64,000 bases of DNA from the NCBI GenBank assembly GCA_027489375.1, contig JAIXZW010000005.1, positions 372,001-436,000 of the forward strand, in the 5' to 3' direction. This DNA comes from Paracoccaceae bacterium (GTDB lineage: Bacteria > Pseudomonadota > Alphaproteobacteria > Rhodobacterales > Rhodobacteraceae). The notes under the pieces are model-generated. The model had not been told where the DNA came from, made no database searches, and saw only the letters and a list, made by a program, of their open reading frames with translations. A program made the translations under genes and the position numbers. Below are positions 26,437-35,843 of the stretch, piece by piece. Each line of letters opens with the position of its first letter. Position 1 is the stretch's first letter.

Positions 26437-27831
26437 ATGGCCACGCAGAAACTCTACGCCGGAGCCAAACTCCGCGAAATCCGCGCCCGCCTTGCCCTCA
26501 CGCAAAAGACCTTCGCCGACAAACTCGGCGTCTCGCTGCCCTACCTGAACCAGATGGAGAACAACCACCGCCCCGTCTCGGCGGCGGTCGTCCTCGCGCT
26601 GGCGCAGGAATTCGGCCTCGACGTCACCGAACTCACCGTGGGCGAATCCGAACGGCTCGTCTCGGACATGCGCGAAGCCCTGGCCGACCCCGTCTTCGCC
26701 AAATCCACGCCCCCCTTGGCCGACCTGCGCCTTGCCGCCTCGAACGCGCCCGCCCTCGCCCGCGCCTTCCTCGACCTGCACCGCGCCTACCGCCAGACCC
26801 ACGAACGCCTCGCCTCGCTCGACGAAGCCTTGGGCCGCGACGGTGCCGCCCTGCGCGCCTCCCCTTGGGAGGAAGTGCGCGACTTCTTCCACTATTGCGA
26901 CAATTACATCGACGCCATCGACCGCGCCGCCGAACATTTCGCCACTTCCGCAACATCCCGCGACATCACCCGCACCGCGACCGAGGCGCTTGAGAAACGC
27001 GGCATCACCCTCGCCTTCTCCGAAAACCCCGACCTGCGCCACTACGACCCCGCCACCCGCCGCCTCACGCTGTCGGACCGCAGCGCAGGCCCGACCCAGC
27101 GCTTCCAGCTCCTGATGCAGGTGGCGTTGCTCACGCAGAACGAACTCCTCGACGCCACGCTCGACCTCGCCCGCTTCACCACGCCCGAGGCCCGCGACAT
27201 CGCCAAGATCGGCCTTGCCAACTATTTCGCCGGCGCCGCCCTCCTCCCCTACCGCGCCTTCCAGTCCGCAGCCCTCGAAACCCGCCACGACCTCGAACGT
27301 CTGGCCGACCTTTTCGGTGCCTCCATCGAACAGGTCGCGCACCGCCTCTCCACGCTGCAACGCCCCGGCGCAAAGGGCATCCCCTTCTTCTTCGTCCGCG
27401 TCGATCAGGCCGGCACGATCACCAAACGCCACTCGGCCACGCGCCTGCAATTCGCCCGCTTCGGCGGGGCCTGCCCGCTCTGGAACGTGCACCGCGCCTT
27501 CGAGACCCCCGGCCAGTTCCTGCGCCAGCTTGCCGAAACGCCCGACGGCGTGCGCTACCTCTGCCTCGCCCGCGACGTGTCAAAGGCGGGCGGAGCCTTC
27601 CATGCCCCCGTCAAACGCTTCGCCATCGGTCTGGGATGCGAGGTGCAGCACGCCCCCGCCCTCGTCTATTCCGACGGGCTGGACCTCAAGGGCCGGTTCG
27701 AACCCATCGGCATCTCCTGCCGCATCTGCGAGCGGCGCGATTGCCACCAGCGCTCCGTCCCGCCCCTCGAACGCCGACTGCGCGTCGACCCCGACCGCCG
27801 TGGCCTCTTGCCCTACGAAATCGCCGAATGA
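26437..27831 (+). CDS. pccR: Short-chain acyl-CoA responsive XRE regulator, PccR-like
   Basis: 464-aa ScfR-family regulator. The N-terminal XRE helix-turn-helix spans about residues 8-65 (AGAKLREIRARLALTQKTFA, SLPYLNQMENNHRPVSAAVV). The middle is an IrrE/ImmA-like DUF955-type domain without a clear zinc HExxH (IGLANYFAGAALLPYRAF), and the C-terminal domain ends in a cysteine pattern CRICERRDCHQRSVPPLERR. PccR in Rhodobacter sphaeroides controls pccB in response to propionyl-CoA status; the nearby pcc genes and shared TTTGCAAA sites support the same job here. The closest alternative would be another ScfR such as RamB, for which the context is poorer. Confidence 0.88.
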   Translation: MATQKLYAGAKLREIRARLALTQKTFADKLGVSLPYLNQMENNHRPVSAAVVLALAQEFGLDVTELTVGESERLVSDMREALADPVFAKSTPPLADLRLAASNAPALARAFLDLHRAYRQTHERLASLDEALGRDGAALRASPWEEVRDFFHYCDNYIDAIDRAAEHFATSATSRDITRTATEALEKRGITLAFSENPDLRHYDPATRRLTLSDRSAGPTQRFQLLMQVALLTQNELLDATLDLARFTTPEARDIAKIGLANYFAGAALLPYRAFQSAALETRHDLERLADLFGASIEQVAHRLSTLQRPGAKGIPFFFVRVDQAGTITKRHSATRLQFARFGGACPLWNVHRAFETPGQFLRQLAETPDGVRYLCLARDVSKAGGAFHAPVKRFAIGLGCEVQHAPALVYSDGLDLKGRFEPIGISCRICERRDCHQRSVPPLERRLRVDPDRRGLLPYEIAE

Positions 27832-27860
27832 CAACCGCCGCGCGGGCGGACCGCGCGGAA

Positions 27861-28001
27861 TGAGTATTTGGGCAAGGGTGAAACCTGTAAACGCGCCCCG
27901 CCAAGCAAAACGGGGCCAAGCAAAACGGGCGACCCTGCCGGACCGCCCGCTTCCTCTTGCCCCAAATATCCTCGGGGGGTGCGGGGGGCAGACGGCCCCC
28001 C
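27861..28001. repeat. Paired GGATATTTG elements (copies 6 and 7)
   Basis: Forward core GAGTATTTG (27862-27870) with GGGTGAAA and reverse core CAAATATCC (27963-27971) followed by TCGGGGGGTGCGGGGGGCAG and CCCCCC. Located between the convergent pccR and DUF465 genes; a CAAAACGGG(G/C) direct repeat lies between the cores. Confidence 0.68.
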
Positions 28002-28009
28002 GCCCTCGC

Positions 28010-28249
28010 TTAGCCCGCGGTGAGCGCGTGCCAGATGTCATCCTTCAGCCGCATCCGCTTCTGGCGCAGGCTGCCCTCGTGTTCCGGAGTCACGGGTTCC
28101 ACCAGCGTCTCGGCGCGATGCACGGCGCGGTTCACCTCGTGATACTCGTCGACCATCTTTGCGAAATGGGCGTCTTTCGCTTTCAGCGCGTGGATCGCAG
28201 CCGCCTTTTCGGGGAAATCCTCGTAAAGGTCATGGGGCGTGTTCGACAT
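28010..28249 (-). CDS. YdcH-type DUF465 small protein
   Basis: 79-aa helical protein of the DUF465/YdcH family: FPEKAAAIHALKAKDAHFAK, DEYHEVNRAVHRAET and C-terminal SLRQKRMRLKDDIWHAL form two long amphipathic helices that probably make a coiled-coil hairpin. Cytoplasmic, function unknown. ATG 28249 (MSNTPHDLYEDFP) is chosen because it follows a purine-rich GAAGGAGAT site; the ATG at 28270 is too early. Confidence 0.85.
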   Translation of the reverse strand: MSNTPHDLYEDFPEKAAAIHALKAKDAHFAKMVDEYHEVNRAVHRAETLVEPVTPEHEGSLRQKRMRLKDDIWHALTAG

Positions 28250-28323
28250 GGGCGCATCTCCTTCTTCCAATTGCGCCCCGACCCTAGCCGCCCGCGACGT
28301 GCCGCACCTTGACCTCGGTCAAA

Positions 28324-28971
28324 TCAATGCTGCGCGCGCCGCCATCCTGCCGCCCGCGCCTCGGCCTCGGAACAGAACCAGCGCTCGCCCTTGCCTTCGT
28401 TGATGCGCGTGCGCTCGTAATCCGTCTGGCCGGGCAGGTGATAGATGCGCCCATGCGTGCCGATGTTGCCCTTGATCGTGCAGCCCTTCACGGGGGCGTC
28501 CTGCGCCGTGCCGTGGCGGAACGCTTCGGGCTGCATCATCTGCCCGCCCCAGATGCCGCGCCGGTCCGCCTTGGCCTCCACCTCCGCCGCGACATAGCGC
28601 AGCGAATAGCGCCGATAGGCCACCGCCGCCCCCTGCCGCACCAGCGACTCGCCCAGATCGGCTCCCCCCGCCATGCAGGTGGAAACCGCCCGCCCGTAAC
28701 GGTCGCGGTCCTCGACCTCGCAGACCACCTTGCCGCGCCCGACCAGCCCCGCCAGCGCCTGCGTCGCCGCCTGCCCGCAAGGCCATGCCGTGCCGCGATG
28801 CTCGCACATCTGGTCATGTTCCGGCGCGTCCACACCGAACAGCCGCACCCGCTCCGCCCCGATGTCGAGCGTGTCTCCATCGATGACCGCCGCCCGCCCC
28901 GCGATGGTTTCGGCCAGCGCAGGCAGGGCGCAAAGGATAAGAACGATGAATGAACGAAAGATTAATGCCAT
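28324..28971 (-). CDS. Exported thermonuclease (SNase-like) family protein
   Basis: 215-aa protein with an N-terminal signal peptide (FRSFIVLILCALPALA-ETI). The SNase OB-fold shows the calcium/catalytic region IDGDTLDIG, VRLFGVDAPEHDQ and a VEDRDRYGRAVSTC segment carrying the conserved Asp/Arg. The C-terminal ~45 residues, CTIKGNIGTHGRIYHLPGQT and ERWFCSEAEARAAGWRRA, are an extra domain often appended to bacterial SNase proteins. Probably a periplasmic nuclease; two cysteine pairs may form disulphides. Monocistronic by appearance. Confidence 0.87.
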   Translation of the reverse strand: MALIFRSFIVLILCALPALAETIAGRAAVIDGDTLDIGAERVRLFGVDAPEHDQMCEHRGTAWPCGQAATQALAGLVGRGKVVCEVEDRDRYGRAVSTCMAGGADLGESLVRQGAAVAYRRYSLRYVAAEVEAKADRRGIWGGQMMQPEAFRHGTAQDAPVKGCTIKGNIGTHGRIYHLPGQTDYERTRINEGKGERWFCSEAEARAAGWRRAQH

Positions 28972-29053
28972 GCCCCTTCATCGGGGGGAATGGCGCAAGC
29001 CTCAAGCGCAAAAGTCAAACTTCGTTAACGCACCCGCCGCTGCGGGTGCCGCG

Positions 29054-30712
29054 TCACCGCTGCGCCACCCGCCAGTTCGGATTGATCCACGGCTCGAGGT
29101 TCGACGCAGGCAACGGCCCCCGCCCCAAGAGGTGATCCGCCGCCTTTTCCCCCACCATGATCGACGGTCCATTCAGGTTCCCGTTCGTCACCTGCGGGAA
29201 GATCGAACTGTCCGCGACCCGCAACCCCTCGACCCCGATCACACGGCATTCGGAATCGACCACCGCCAAGGGGTCGTCCCGCCGCCCCATCCGCGCCGTG
29301 CCGCAGGGGTGATAGGCGCTTTCCACATGCTCGCGGATGAAATCGTCCAACTGCTCGTCCGTCTGCACCCCCGCCCCCGGCTGGATCTCGTGCTTCACGA
29401 AGCCCGCCATCGCCTCCTGCCCGAAGATCTCGCGGGTCAGGCGGATGCAGGTGCGGAAATCCTCCCAGTCGCTGGGGTCCGACATGTAGTTGAACAGGAT
29501 CTTCGGCGCGTCCATCGGATCGCCCGACCGCAGCGTGACCGCCCCGCGCGATTTCGACCGCATCGGCCCGACATGGGCCTGAAACCCGTGCCCCTCGGCA
29601 GCCGCCTTGCCGTCATAGCGCACGGCGATGGGTAGGAAGTGATACTGGATATCGGGATATTCCACCCCCGCTTTCGAGCGGATGAAGGCGCAGGCCTCGA
29701 ACTGGTTCGACGCGCCCAAGCCCTTGCCGGTGAACAGCCACTGCGCCCCGATCAGCGCCTTGCCCCAAAGGTTCCAGTATTTGTAAAGCGTCACGGGCTT
29801 TTTCGACGCGAATTGCAGGTAAAGCTCCAGATGGTCCTGCAAATTGGCCCCCACACCGGGACGGTCCGCGACCACCGCGATGCCATGCTCGCGCAGATGC
29901 GCCGCAGCCCCGATGCCCGACAGCATCAGGATCTTCGGCGTATTGATGCTCGAGGCCGCAACCACCACCTCGCGGCTTGCCCCGATCACCTCGACCTTGC
30001 CGCCGCGCTCCACCTCGACGCCCGTGGCGCGCCCGTTCTCGATCACCACGCGCCGCGCAAAGGCCCGCACCACCTGCACATTCCCCGCCCGCATCGCGGG
30101 TTTGAGGTAGGCATTGGCCGCCGACCACCGCTGCCCGCGATAGATCGTCGCCTCCATCGGGCCGAAGCCTTCCTGCTGCTGGCCGTTGTAATCGGAGGTG
30201 ACAGGATAGCCCGCCTGCTCGCCCGCCTTGATGAAGGCACCGAACAGCGGATTGGCCCGCGCCCCGCGTGTGACGTGCAAGGGGCCGTTCGCGCCACGGA
30301 AGGCACGGTCGCCCCCGTCGGAATGCCCGTGCCACTGCTCCATCCGCTGGAAATAGGGCAGCACATCGGCATAGGCCCAGCCCTGCGCCCCCATCTCGGC
30401 CCAGGTGTCGAAATCCCGCGCATGGCCGCGCACATAGACCATCCCGTTGATCGACGACGACCCGCCGATCACCTTGCCGCGCGGTGTGGCAAGGACGCGC
30501 CCGCCCAAATGGGGCTCGGGTTCGGTATGGAAACCCCAGTCATAGCGCGCCATGTTCATCGGATAGGACAGCGCCGCAGGCATCTGGATGAACGGCCCCG
30601 CATCGGTGCCGCCATGTTCGATGACGATGACCTTCGCCCCCGCCTCGCCCAGTCGGTAAGCCATCGCCGAACCGGCAGACCCTGCCCCGATGATCACGAA
30701 TTCCGCGTTCAT
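29054..30712 (-). CDS. betA: Choline dehydrogenase
   Basis: FAD-dependent GMC oxidoreductase (552 aa) oxidising choline to betaine aldehyde at the membrane. It starts [20 protein letters not shown] with the ADP-binding GAGSAGS, then [34 protein letters not shown], and the C-terminal catalytic histidine in HPCGTARMG with the family ending [22 protein letters not shown] 30712 is the family start. It follows betB after 13 bp; in the betI-betB-betA order the gene is expected to be repressed by BetI and induced by choline. Confidence 0.96.
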   Translation of the reverse strand: MNAEFVIIGAGSAGSAMAYRLGEAGAKVIVIEHGGTDAGPFIQMPAALSYPMNMARYDWGFHTEPEPHLGGRVLATPRGKVIGGSSSINGMVYVRGHARDFDTWAEMGAQGWAYADVLPYFQRMEQWHGHSDGGDRAFRGANGPLHVTRGARANPLFGAFIKAGEQAGYPVTSDYNGQQQEGFGPMEATIYRGQRWSAANAYLKPAMRAGNVQVVRAFARRVVIENGRATGVEVERGGKVEVIGASREVVVAASSINTPKILMLSGIGAAAHLREHGIAVVADRPGVGANLQDHLELYLQFASKKPVTLYKYWNLWGKALIGAQWLFTGKGLGASNQFEACAFIRSKAGVEYPDIQYHFLPIAVRYDGKAAAEGHGFQAHVGPMRSKSRGAVTLRSGDPMDAPKILFNYMSDPSDWEDFRTCIRLTREIFGQEAMAGFVKHEIQPGAGVQTDEQLDDFIREHVESAYHPCGTARMGRRDDPLAVVDSECRVIGVEGLRVADSSIFPQVTNGNLNGPSIMVGEKAADHLLGRGPLPASNLEPWINPNWRVAQR

Positions 30713-30725
30713 AGCTGACCCTTGC

Positions 30726-32180
30726 TCAATACGGCGCGTCCACGGGACCCATGCCCACGTAGACGGATTTGACCTGTGAATAATGTTCGATGGCCGCATG
30801 GCCGTTCTCGCGCCCCACGCCCGACCGCTTCGATCCGCCAAAGGGGCTTTCGACCGGCGTCAGGTTGTAGGCGTTGATCCATGTGGTCCCCGCCTGCAAC
30901 TGCCCCACCACCCGATGCGCCCGCGCAAGATCGGCGGTGAAGACCCCCGCCGCCAGACCGAATTCCGTGTCATTCGCCCGCGCGACCACCTCGTCCTCGG
31001 TGTCGAAGTCGAGAACCGCCATCACCGGCCCGAACACCTCTTCCCGCGCCAGCGTCATGGCATCGGTCACATCGGCAAAGACGGTCGGCTCCACATAGAA
31101 CCCCGTGTTCAGCGCCGCCCGCCCGCCACCGCAGACCAGCCGCGCGCCCTCGCGCTTGGCGATGTCGATATATGCCAGCACCTTGTCCATCTGCGCAGCC
31201 GAGACCAGTGGCCCCATCTGCGTCGCCTCGTCCAAAGGATCGCCCAGCACGATCTTCCCCGTCCGCTCGGCCAGCCGCGCAAGGAACCGCGCCTTGATGC
31301 CCTTTTGCACGAAAACCCGCGTGCCGTTGGAACAGACCTGCCCTGCGGAATAGAAATTCCCCAGCATCGCGGCCCCCACCGCATCCTCGACGCTCGCATC
31401 GTCAAAGACGACCAGCGGCGACTTGCCGCCAAGCTCCATCGTCACATGCCGCACGCCCTCCGCCGCCGCCGCGTAAACCTTCTGCCCCGTGGGGACCGAT
31501 CCGGTCAGCGACACCTTCGCCACGCGCGGGTCCGTCACCAGCGCGCCGCCGACCGCGCCGCGCCCCTGCACCACGTTGAACAGCCCCGCCGGAAGCCCCG
31601 CTTCCACGAAAATCTCGGCCAGCTTCAGCGCCCCCAGCGGCGTCACCTCGCTCGGCTTGAACACCATCGCATTGCCCATCGCCAAGGCAGGCGCCGATTT
31701 CCAGCAGGCGATCTGGCTGGGGTAGTTCCACGCTCCGATGCCGACGCAAACCCCCAAGGCCTCGCGCAGCGTATAGACGAAATCGCGGCCCAGCGGGATC
31801 GTCTGCCCCGTCACCGTGGGGGCCAGCCCCGCGAACCATTCCAGCGCATCCGCCCCGCTCGGCCAGTCCGCGACCAGCGTCTCCTGCACCGGCTTGCCCG
31901 TATCCAGCGTCTCCAGCCGCGCCAGTTCGGGGTTACGCGCGCGGATGATATCCGCCGCCCGCCGCAAAACCCGCGCCCGTTCCACTGGCTTCAGCGCGGC
32001 CCAAGCGCCCTGCGCCGCCTTGGCCCCCGCCAAAGCCGCCTCGATCACCGCAGGCGTCGCCTCATGCACCACGGCGATCACCTCGCCCGTGGCGGGATAG
32101 ACCACCTCGATCGGCGCACCCGCCCTGTCGTCGACATAGGCACCATTGACGAAATGGCTGCCCGCAGGTTGCGCCCTCAT
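30726..32180 (-). CDS. betB: Betaine aldehyde dehydrogenase
   Basis: NAD(P)-dependent aldehyde dehydrogenase (484 aa) making glycine betaine from betaine aldehyde. Visible: the NAD-site loop [12 protein letters not shown], catalytic Glu in [14 protein letters not shown], catalytic Cys in [13 protein letters not shown], and the C-terminal [20 protein letters not shown]. Its start codon overlaps the betI stop (ATGA), so the two are translationally coupled. The substrate assignment rests on the bet context and close family features. Confidence 0.95.
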   Translation of the reverse strand: MRAQPAGSHFVNGAYVDDRAGAPIEVVYPATGEVIAVVHEATPAVIEAALAGAKAAQGAWAALKPVERARVLRRAADIIRARNPELARLETLDTGKPVQETLVADWPSGADALEWFAGLAPTVTGQTIPLGRDFVYTLREALGVCVGIGAWNYPSQIACWKSAPALAMGNAMVFKPSEVTPLGALKLAEIFVEAGLPAGLFNVVQGRGAVGGALVTDPRVAKVSLTGSVPTGQKVYAAAAEGVRHVTMELGGKSPLVVFDDASVEDAVGAAMLGNFYSAGQVCSNGTRVFVQKGIKARFLARLAERTGKIVLGDPLDEATQMGPLVSAAQMDKVLAYIDIAKREGARLVCGGGRAALNTGFYVEPTVFADVTDAMTLAREEVFGPVMAVLDFDTEDEVVARANDTEFGLAAGVFTADLARAHRVVGQLQAGTTWINAYNLTPVESPFGGSKRSGVGRENGHAAIEHYSQVKSVYVGMGPVDAPY

Positions 32181-32761
32181 TCGCCCTTTTCCTTCAATTG
32201 CACGTCCAGATAGGCAACCGCCGTCGCCACCGCCGCCGCCGTATCGGGCGGACCGCTTTTCAACACCTCGCGGATGTAAAGCCCGTCGATCAGCGCCCCA
32301 AGCCCCTCGGCGATCTCGTCGGCCCGCACCCCTGCAAGCGGACGAAGGCAAGCGAGCAGGTTGGACCTGAGTCGCCGCTGGTAGACCGCAAGCAACCGCT
32401 TCGCCTCGGGCACCGTCTGCGCCAGCACGTAAAAGTTGAGCCACGCCCCCACCACCTCGCGCCGGAAGTTTCCGGCCGTGAAGGACGCCGCCAGAATCGC
32501 CCGCAGCCGCTGCTCCGGCCCCTGCGCCACGGCCAGCGCACCGCGCACCTCGGCCCCGTAAAGCGTCAGCACATGCCGCATAGCCGCTAGAAAAATATCG
32601 TCTTTCGACCCGAAGTAGTGATGCGCCAGCGCGCTCGACATGCCCGCACGCTTGGCGATCTGGCTGACCGTCACGTCAAGCGAGCCGACACGCCCGATCT
32701 CGCTGATCGTGGCTTTGACCAGCGCGGCCTTTCGGATAGGTTCCATTCCAATCTTCGGCAT
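32177..32761 (-). CDS. betI: TetR-type repressor BetI
   Basis: 194-aa TetR regulator that represses the bet genes in the absence of choline. The start [20 protein letters not shown] matches the BetI family; the helix-turn-helix is [20 protein letters not shown] followed by [16 protein letters not shown]. The ATG at 32761 is preferred to one at 32791. It is first in betI-betB-betA and divergent from choX, so one operator region between 32762 and 32852 can control both uptake and oxidation. Confidence 0.94.
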   Translation of the reverse strand: MPKIGMEPIRKAALVKATISEIGRVGSLDVTVSQIAKRAGMSSALAHHYFGSKDDIFLAAMRHVLTLYGAEVRGALAVAQGPEQRLRAILAASFTAGNFRREVVGAWLNFYVLAQTVPEAKRLLAVYQRRLRSNLLACLRPLAGVRADEIAEGLGALIDGLYIREVLKSGPPDTAAAVATAVAYLDVQLKEKGE

Positions 32762-32808
32762 TTCGGTGCGGTCCAAGAAAAAACTTGCCAAACCGAATAA
32801 GCGTGAAG

Positions 32809-32830
32809 TTTATTAACTCGTCAATCAACA
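32809..32830. promoter_or_regulatory. Candidate BetI operator in the betI-choX interval
   Basis: An AT-rich island, read on the minus strand as TTGATTGACGAGTTAATAAA, resembles the E. coli BetI site (TTGATTGGACGTTCAATATAA). It sits between the divergent betI and choX starts, where a shared operator is expected. The match is partial, so confidence is moderate. Confidence 0.45.
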
Positions 32831-32852
32831 AAAACCGACAGGGAGTCGATCC

Positions 32853-33779
32853 ATGTTCAAATCCACCCTCCTTGCCAGCGTCGCGACGTTGGCCCTTGCC
32901 AGTGCCGCCTTGGCCGAAGGCTGCGACAAAGTCGTCTTCTCCGATGTGGGCTGGACCGACATCACCTCGACCACCGCCGCCGCCTCGGTCGTGCTGAAAG
33001 CGTTGGGATACGAGACGGAAACCAAGGTGCTCTCCGTTCCCGTCACCTACACGGGCCTGAGCCAGGGCGACATCGACGTCTTCCTCGGCAACTGGATGCC
33101 CTCGATGGAAGCCGACATCGCGACCTACCGTGACAACGGCACGGTCGACACGGTCCGCGCCAACCTCGAAGGCGCGAAATACACGCTCGCCGTCAACGAA
33201 GCCGCAGCCGCCCTCGGCATCAAGGACTTCAAGGACATCGCCGCCCACAAGGACGAACTCGCCGGCCAGATCTACGGCATCGAACCGGGCAATGACGGCA
33301 ACCGCCTGATCCTCGACATGATCGACAACGGCCCATTCGGCCTTGACGGGTTCCAGCTCGTCGAAAGCTCGGAACAGGGCATGCTCGCCGAAGTCGCCAA
33401 ACATGACGGCGCAGGCCAGCCCATCGTCTTCCTCGGCTGGGAACCCCACCCGATGAACGCCAACTTCAAGATGACCTACCTCACGGGGGGCGATGACTAC
33501 TTCGGCCCGAACCTCGGCGGGGCGACCATCTACACCAACACCCGCAAGGGCTACGTGACCGAATGCCCGAACACGGGCAAATTCCTGCAAAACCTGTCCT
33601 TCTCGCTCCAAATGGAGAACGAGATCATGGGCAAGATCCTCGACGACGGTGCCGATCCGGAAGAGGCCGCCAAGGAATGGCTCGCCGCCAATCCCGCCAC
33701 CATCGAGCCGTGGCTCGAAGGTGTGACGACCAAGGACGGTGGCGACGCCAAGGCTGCCGTGACGGCCGCGCTCCAGTAA
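32853..33779 (+). CDS. choX: Choline ABC transporter, periplasmic binding protein
   Basis: 308-aa substrate-binding protein with a signal peptide (MFKSTLLASVATLALASAAL, cleavage ALA-EGC). OpuAC/ChoX-type features include KVVFSDVGWTDITSTTAAAS, the NWMPSMEADIATYRDNGTVD loop and the aromatic/acidic choline-cage residues in FLGWEPHPMNANF and EPGNDGNRLILDMI. First gene of choXWV; expected to be induced by choline through BetI. The ATG follows GGGAGTC. Confidence 0.94.
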   Translation: MFKSTLLASVATLALASAALAEGCDKVVFSDVGWTDITSTTAAASVVLKALGYETETKVLSVPVTYTGLSQGDIDVFLGNWMPSMEADIATYRDNGTVDTVRANLEGAKYTLAVNEAAAALGIKDFKDIAAHKDELAGQIYGIEPGNDGNRLILDMIDNGPFGLDGFQLVESSEQGMLAEVAKHDGAGQPIVFLGWEPHPMNANFKMTYLTGGDDYFGPNLGGATIYTNTRKGYVTECPNTGKFLQNLSFSLQMENEIMGKILDDGADPEEAAKEWLAANPATIEPWLEGVTTKDGGDAKAAVTAALQ

Positions 33780-33800
33780 ACCGCGCTTTTGCGGAAACGG

Positions 33801-33857
33801 GCGGGGGGCATGTGCTGCCCCCCGCACCCCCCGCAGAGTATTTCCCCAAGGATGAAA
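33801..33857 (+). repeat. GGATATTTG intergenic element, copy 8
   Basis: Between choX and choW: a perfect 10-bp stem GCGGGGGGCA-TGTGC-TGCCCCCCGC, then ACCCCCCGCA, core GAGTATTTC (33836-33844), CCCAAGGATGAAAG. Lying inside the choXWV operon, it may attenuate or process the mRNA so that choX is made in excess of the permease genes. Confidence 0.68.
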
Positions 33858-33871
33858 GGGAACGGCCGCGC

Positions 33872-34702
33872 ATGGAGTGGCTTACCGATTACAAGATCCC
33901 CGTCGGCAAGACCGCGAAGCACATCTTCGACTGGTTCAAGACCAACGCCGGACCCTTCTTCGATTTCCTGTCCATGCTGCTCGACGGCATGATCGCGGGT
34001 ATCCTCTGGGTGCTCCAGACACCGCCGCCGCTTCTGGTGATCGCGGTCTTCATCGCGCTGACGTGGTTCCTGCAACGCTCGTGGAAGACCTGCCTCGGCA
34101 TCCTGCTCGGTTTTCTCTTCATCCTCAATCAGGGCTATTGGGAGGAAACGACCGAAAGCCTCACCCTGATCCTGTCGGCCTGCGTCGTCTGCATGGGCCT
34201 CGGCGTGCCCATCGGCATCGCCGCCGCGCACCGCCCGCGCCTGTATCGGGCGATGGTGCCGGTGCTCGACCTGATGCAGACCCTGCCCACCTTCGTCTAC
34301 CTGATCCCCGCCATCGTGTTCTTTGGCCTTGGCATGGTGCCCGGCCTGATCGCCACGGTGATCTTCGTCCTTCCCGCCCCGATCCGCCTGACGCATCTGG
34401 GCATCTCGACCACCCCCCTGCCGTTGCTCGAGGCCGCCACCGCCTTCGGCGCCACCCCGAGCCAGCGGCTGTGGAAGGTCGAACTTCCCTACGCCTTCCC
34501 GCAGATCATGGCGGGTCTGAACCAGACCATCATGCTCTCGCTCTCGATGGTCGTCATCGCCGCCCTCGTGGGGGCAAACGGCCTCGGCGTGCCGGTGGTG
34601 CGCGCCCTCAACTCGGTCAACACGGCGCTCGGCTTCGAATCGGGCTTCATCATCGTCGTCGTGGCCATCCTTCTTGACCGTATGCTTCGGGTGACGCGAT
34701 GA
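33872..34702 (+). CDS. choW: Choline ABC transporter permease
   Basis: 276-aa inner-membrane permease of the proline/glycine-betaine (OpuAB/ProW) type with about six helices (LLVIAVFIALTWFLQRSWK, LTLILSACVVCMGLGVPIG, FVYLIPAIVFFGLGMVPGL and others). The EAA-like cytoplasmic loop LLEAATAFGATPSQRLWKVE contacts ChoV. ATG 33872 (MEWLTDYKIPVGK) is chosen over the longer frame that extends back through the repeat into choX. It overlaps choV by four bases (ATGA). Confidence 0.94.
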   Translation: MEWLTDYKIPVGKTAKHIFDWFKTNAGPFFDFLSMLLDGMIAGILWVLQTPPPLLVIAVFIALTWFLQRSWKTCLGILLGFLFILNQGYWEETTESLTLILSACVVCMGLGVPIGIAAAHRPRLYRAMVPVLDLMQTLPTFVYLIPAIVFFGLGMVPGLIATVIFVLPAPIRLTHLGISTTPLPLLEAATAFGATPSQRLWKVELPYAFPQIMAGLNQTIMLSLSMVVIAALVGANGLGVPVVRALNSVNTALGFESGFIIVVVAILLDRMLRVTR

Positions 34703-35748
34703 CTGCCGCCAACTCCATCGCCGTAGAATTCGACCGCGTCTCCATCGTCTTCGGCGACAACCCCGACCGCGCCCTGCCGCTCATGGACCAAGGCATGTCC
34801 CGCGCCGAGGTGCAGGAGAAAACCGGACAGGTTCTCGGCGTCCACGACTGCTCGCTCACCGTGGCGACCGGCGAAATCCTCGTCCTGATGGGCCTGTCGG
34901 GTTCGGGGAAATCAACCCTGCTGCGCGGTGTCAACGCGCTGAACCCCGTGGTCAGGGGCGAGGTGCGGGTGAACGACGGCAACCGCATGGTCTCGGTCAC
35001 GAAGGCCGATGCCGAAACCTTGCGCAAACTCCGCCTCTCGCGCATCGCGATGGTGTTCCAGCAATTCGGCCTCTTGCCGTGGCGGACAGTGCGCGAAAAC
35101 GTGGGCCTCGGCCTCGAACTCGCGGGCCAGACTCCCACCCAGCGCAAGGACCGCGTCGACGAACAACTCGCCCTCGTGAACCTCTCGCAATGGGCCGACC
35201 GCAAGGTGGGCGAGCTGTCGGGCGGCATGCAGCAGCGCGTGGGCCTTGCCCGCGCCTTCGTCACCCAAGCACCGATCCTGCTGATGGACGAACCCTTCTC
35301 GGCCCTCGACCCGCTGATCCGCGCAAGGCTGCAAGACGAACTTCTCGACCTGCAAGCCAAGCTCAAGCGCACCATCATCTTCGTCAGCCACGACCTCGAC
35401 GAGGCGTTCAAGATCGGCAACCGCATCGCGCTGATGGAAGGCGGGCGCATCGTCCAATGCGGCACCGCGCGCGAGATCATCGCCAACCCCGTCTCGGATT
35501 ACGTGGCCGATTTCGTCGCCCACATGAACCCGCTCGGCGTGCTCACGGCGCGTGACGTAATGCAGGCAGGCCACTCGCTGGCCAAGGACTCGGTCGACAT
35601 CGACACGCCGGTGAAAGAGATCATGTCCCGCCTCACCAACGGCATCACCGAACTTTCCGTGACCGAAGGCGGCAAACCGGCGGGGCAAATCCGCGCCGAA
35701 ACCGTGATGGCGAAACTCCTCAACCCGCGCGGCGCTTCGGCCCCTTAA
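34699..35748 (+). CDS. choV: Choline ABC transporter ATP-binding protein
   Basis: 349-aa ATPase of the OpuAA/ProV family energising choline import. Walker A GLSGSGKST, Q-loop MVFQQFGLLPW, signature LSGGMQQRVGLARAF, Walker B ILLMDEPFSALDP and switch His in IIFVSHDLDEAF are all intact. The C-terminal ~80 residues resemble a reduced CBS-like regulatory tail. Start overlaps choW. A hairpin at 35804-35824 follows as a probable terminator shared with topA on the other strand. Confidence 0.95.
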   Translation: MTAANSIAVEFDRVSIVFGDNPDRALPLMDQGMSRAEVQEKTGQVLGVHDCSLTVATGEILVLMGLSGSGKSTLLRGVNALNPVVRGEVRVNDGNRMVSVTKADAETLRKLRLSRIAMVFQQFGLLPWRTVRENVGLGLELAGQTPTQRKDRVDEQLALVNLSQWADRKVGELSGGMQQRVGLARAFVTQAPILLMDEPFSALDPLIRARLQDELLDLQAKLKRTIIFVSHDLDEAFKIGNRIALMEGGRIVQCGTAREIIANPVSDYVADFVAHMNPLGVLTARDVMQAGHSLAKDSVDIDTPVKEIMSRLTNGITELSVTEGGKPAGQIRAETVMAKLLNPRGASAP

Positions 35749-35803
35749 GCGGAAGCCCCCGTGCGCAGACGTGGCGCACCGCTCCCGCGGGGAACCGAAG
35801 AAA

Positions 35804-35824
35804 GGTGCGCATCAAACGCGCACC
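35804..35824. terminator. Hairpin between convergent choV and topA
   Basis: GGTGCGC-ATCAAAC-GCGCACC (7-bp perfect stem), preceded by a GTGCGC/GCGCAC pair at 35761-35779 that uses the same arm sequence. Placement between convergent ends suggests a bidirectional terminator; no long T run. Confidence 0.5.
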
Positions 35825-35843
35825 CTACGCCGCCCTGCACAGC

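Noticed and set aside
26074..27492. A 472-codon minus-strand frame opposite pccR
   Set aside because: Lies antisense to a clearly recognised regulator; composition (Gly/Glu/Val-rich) is the usual antisense shadow.
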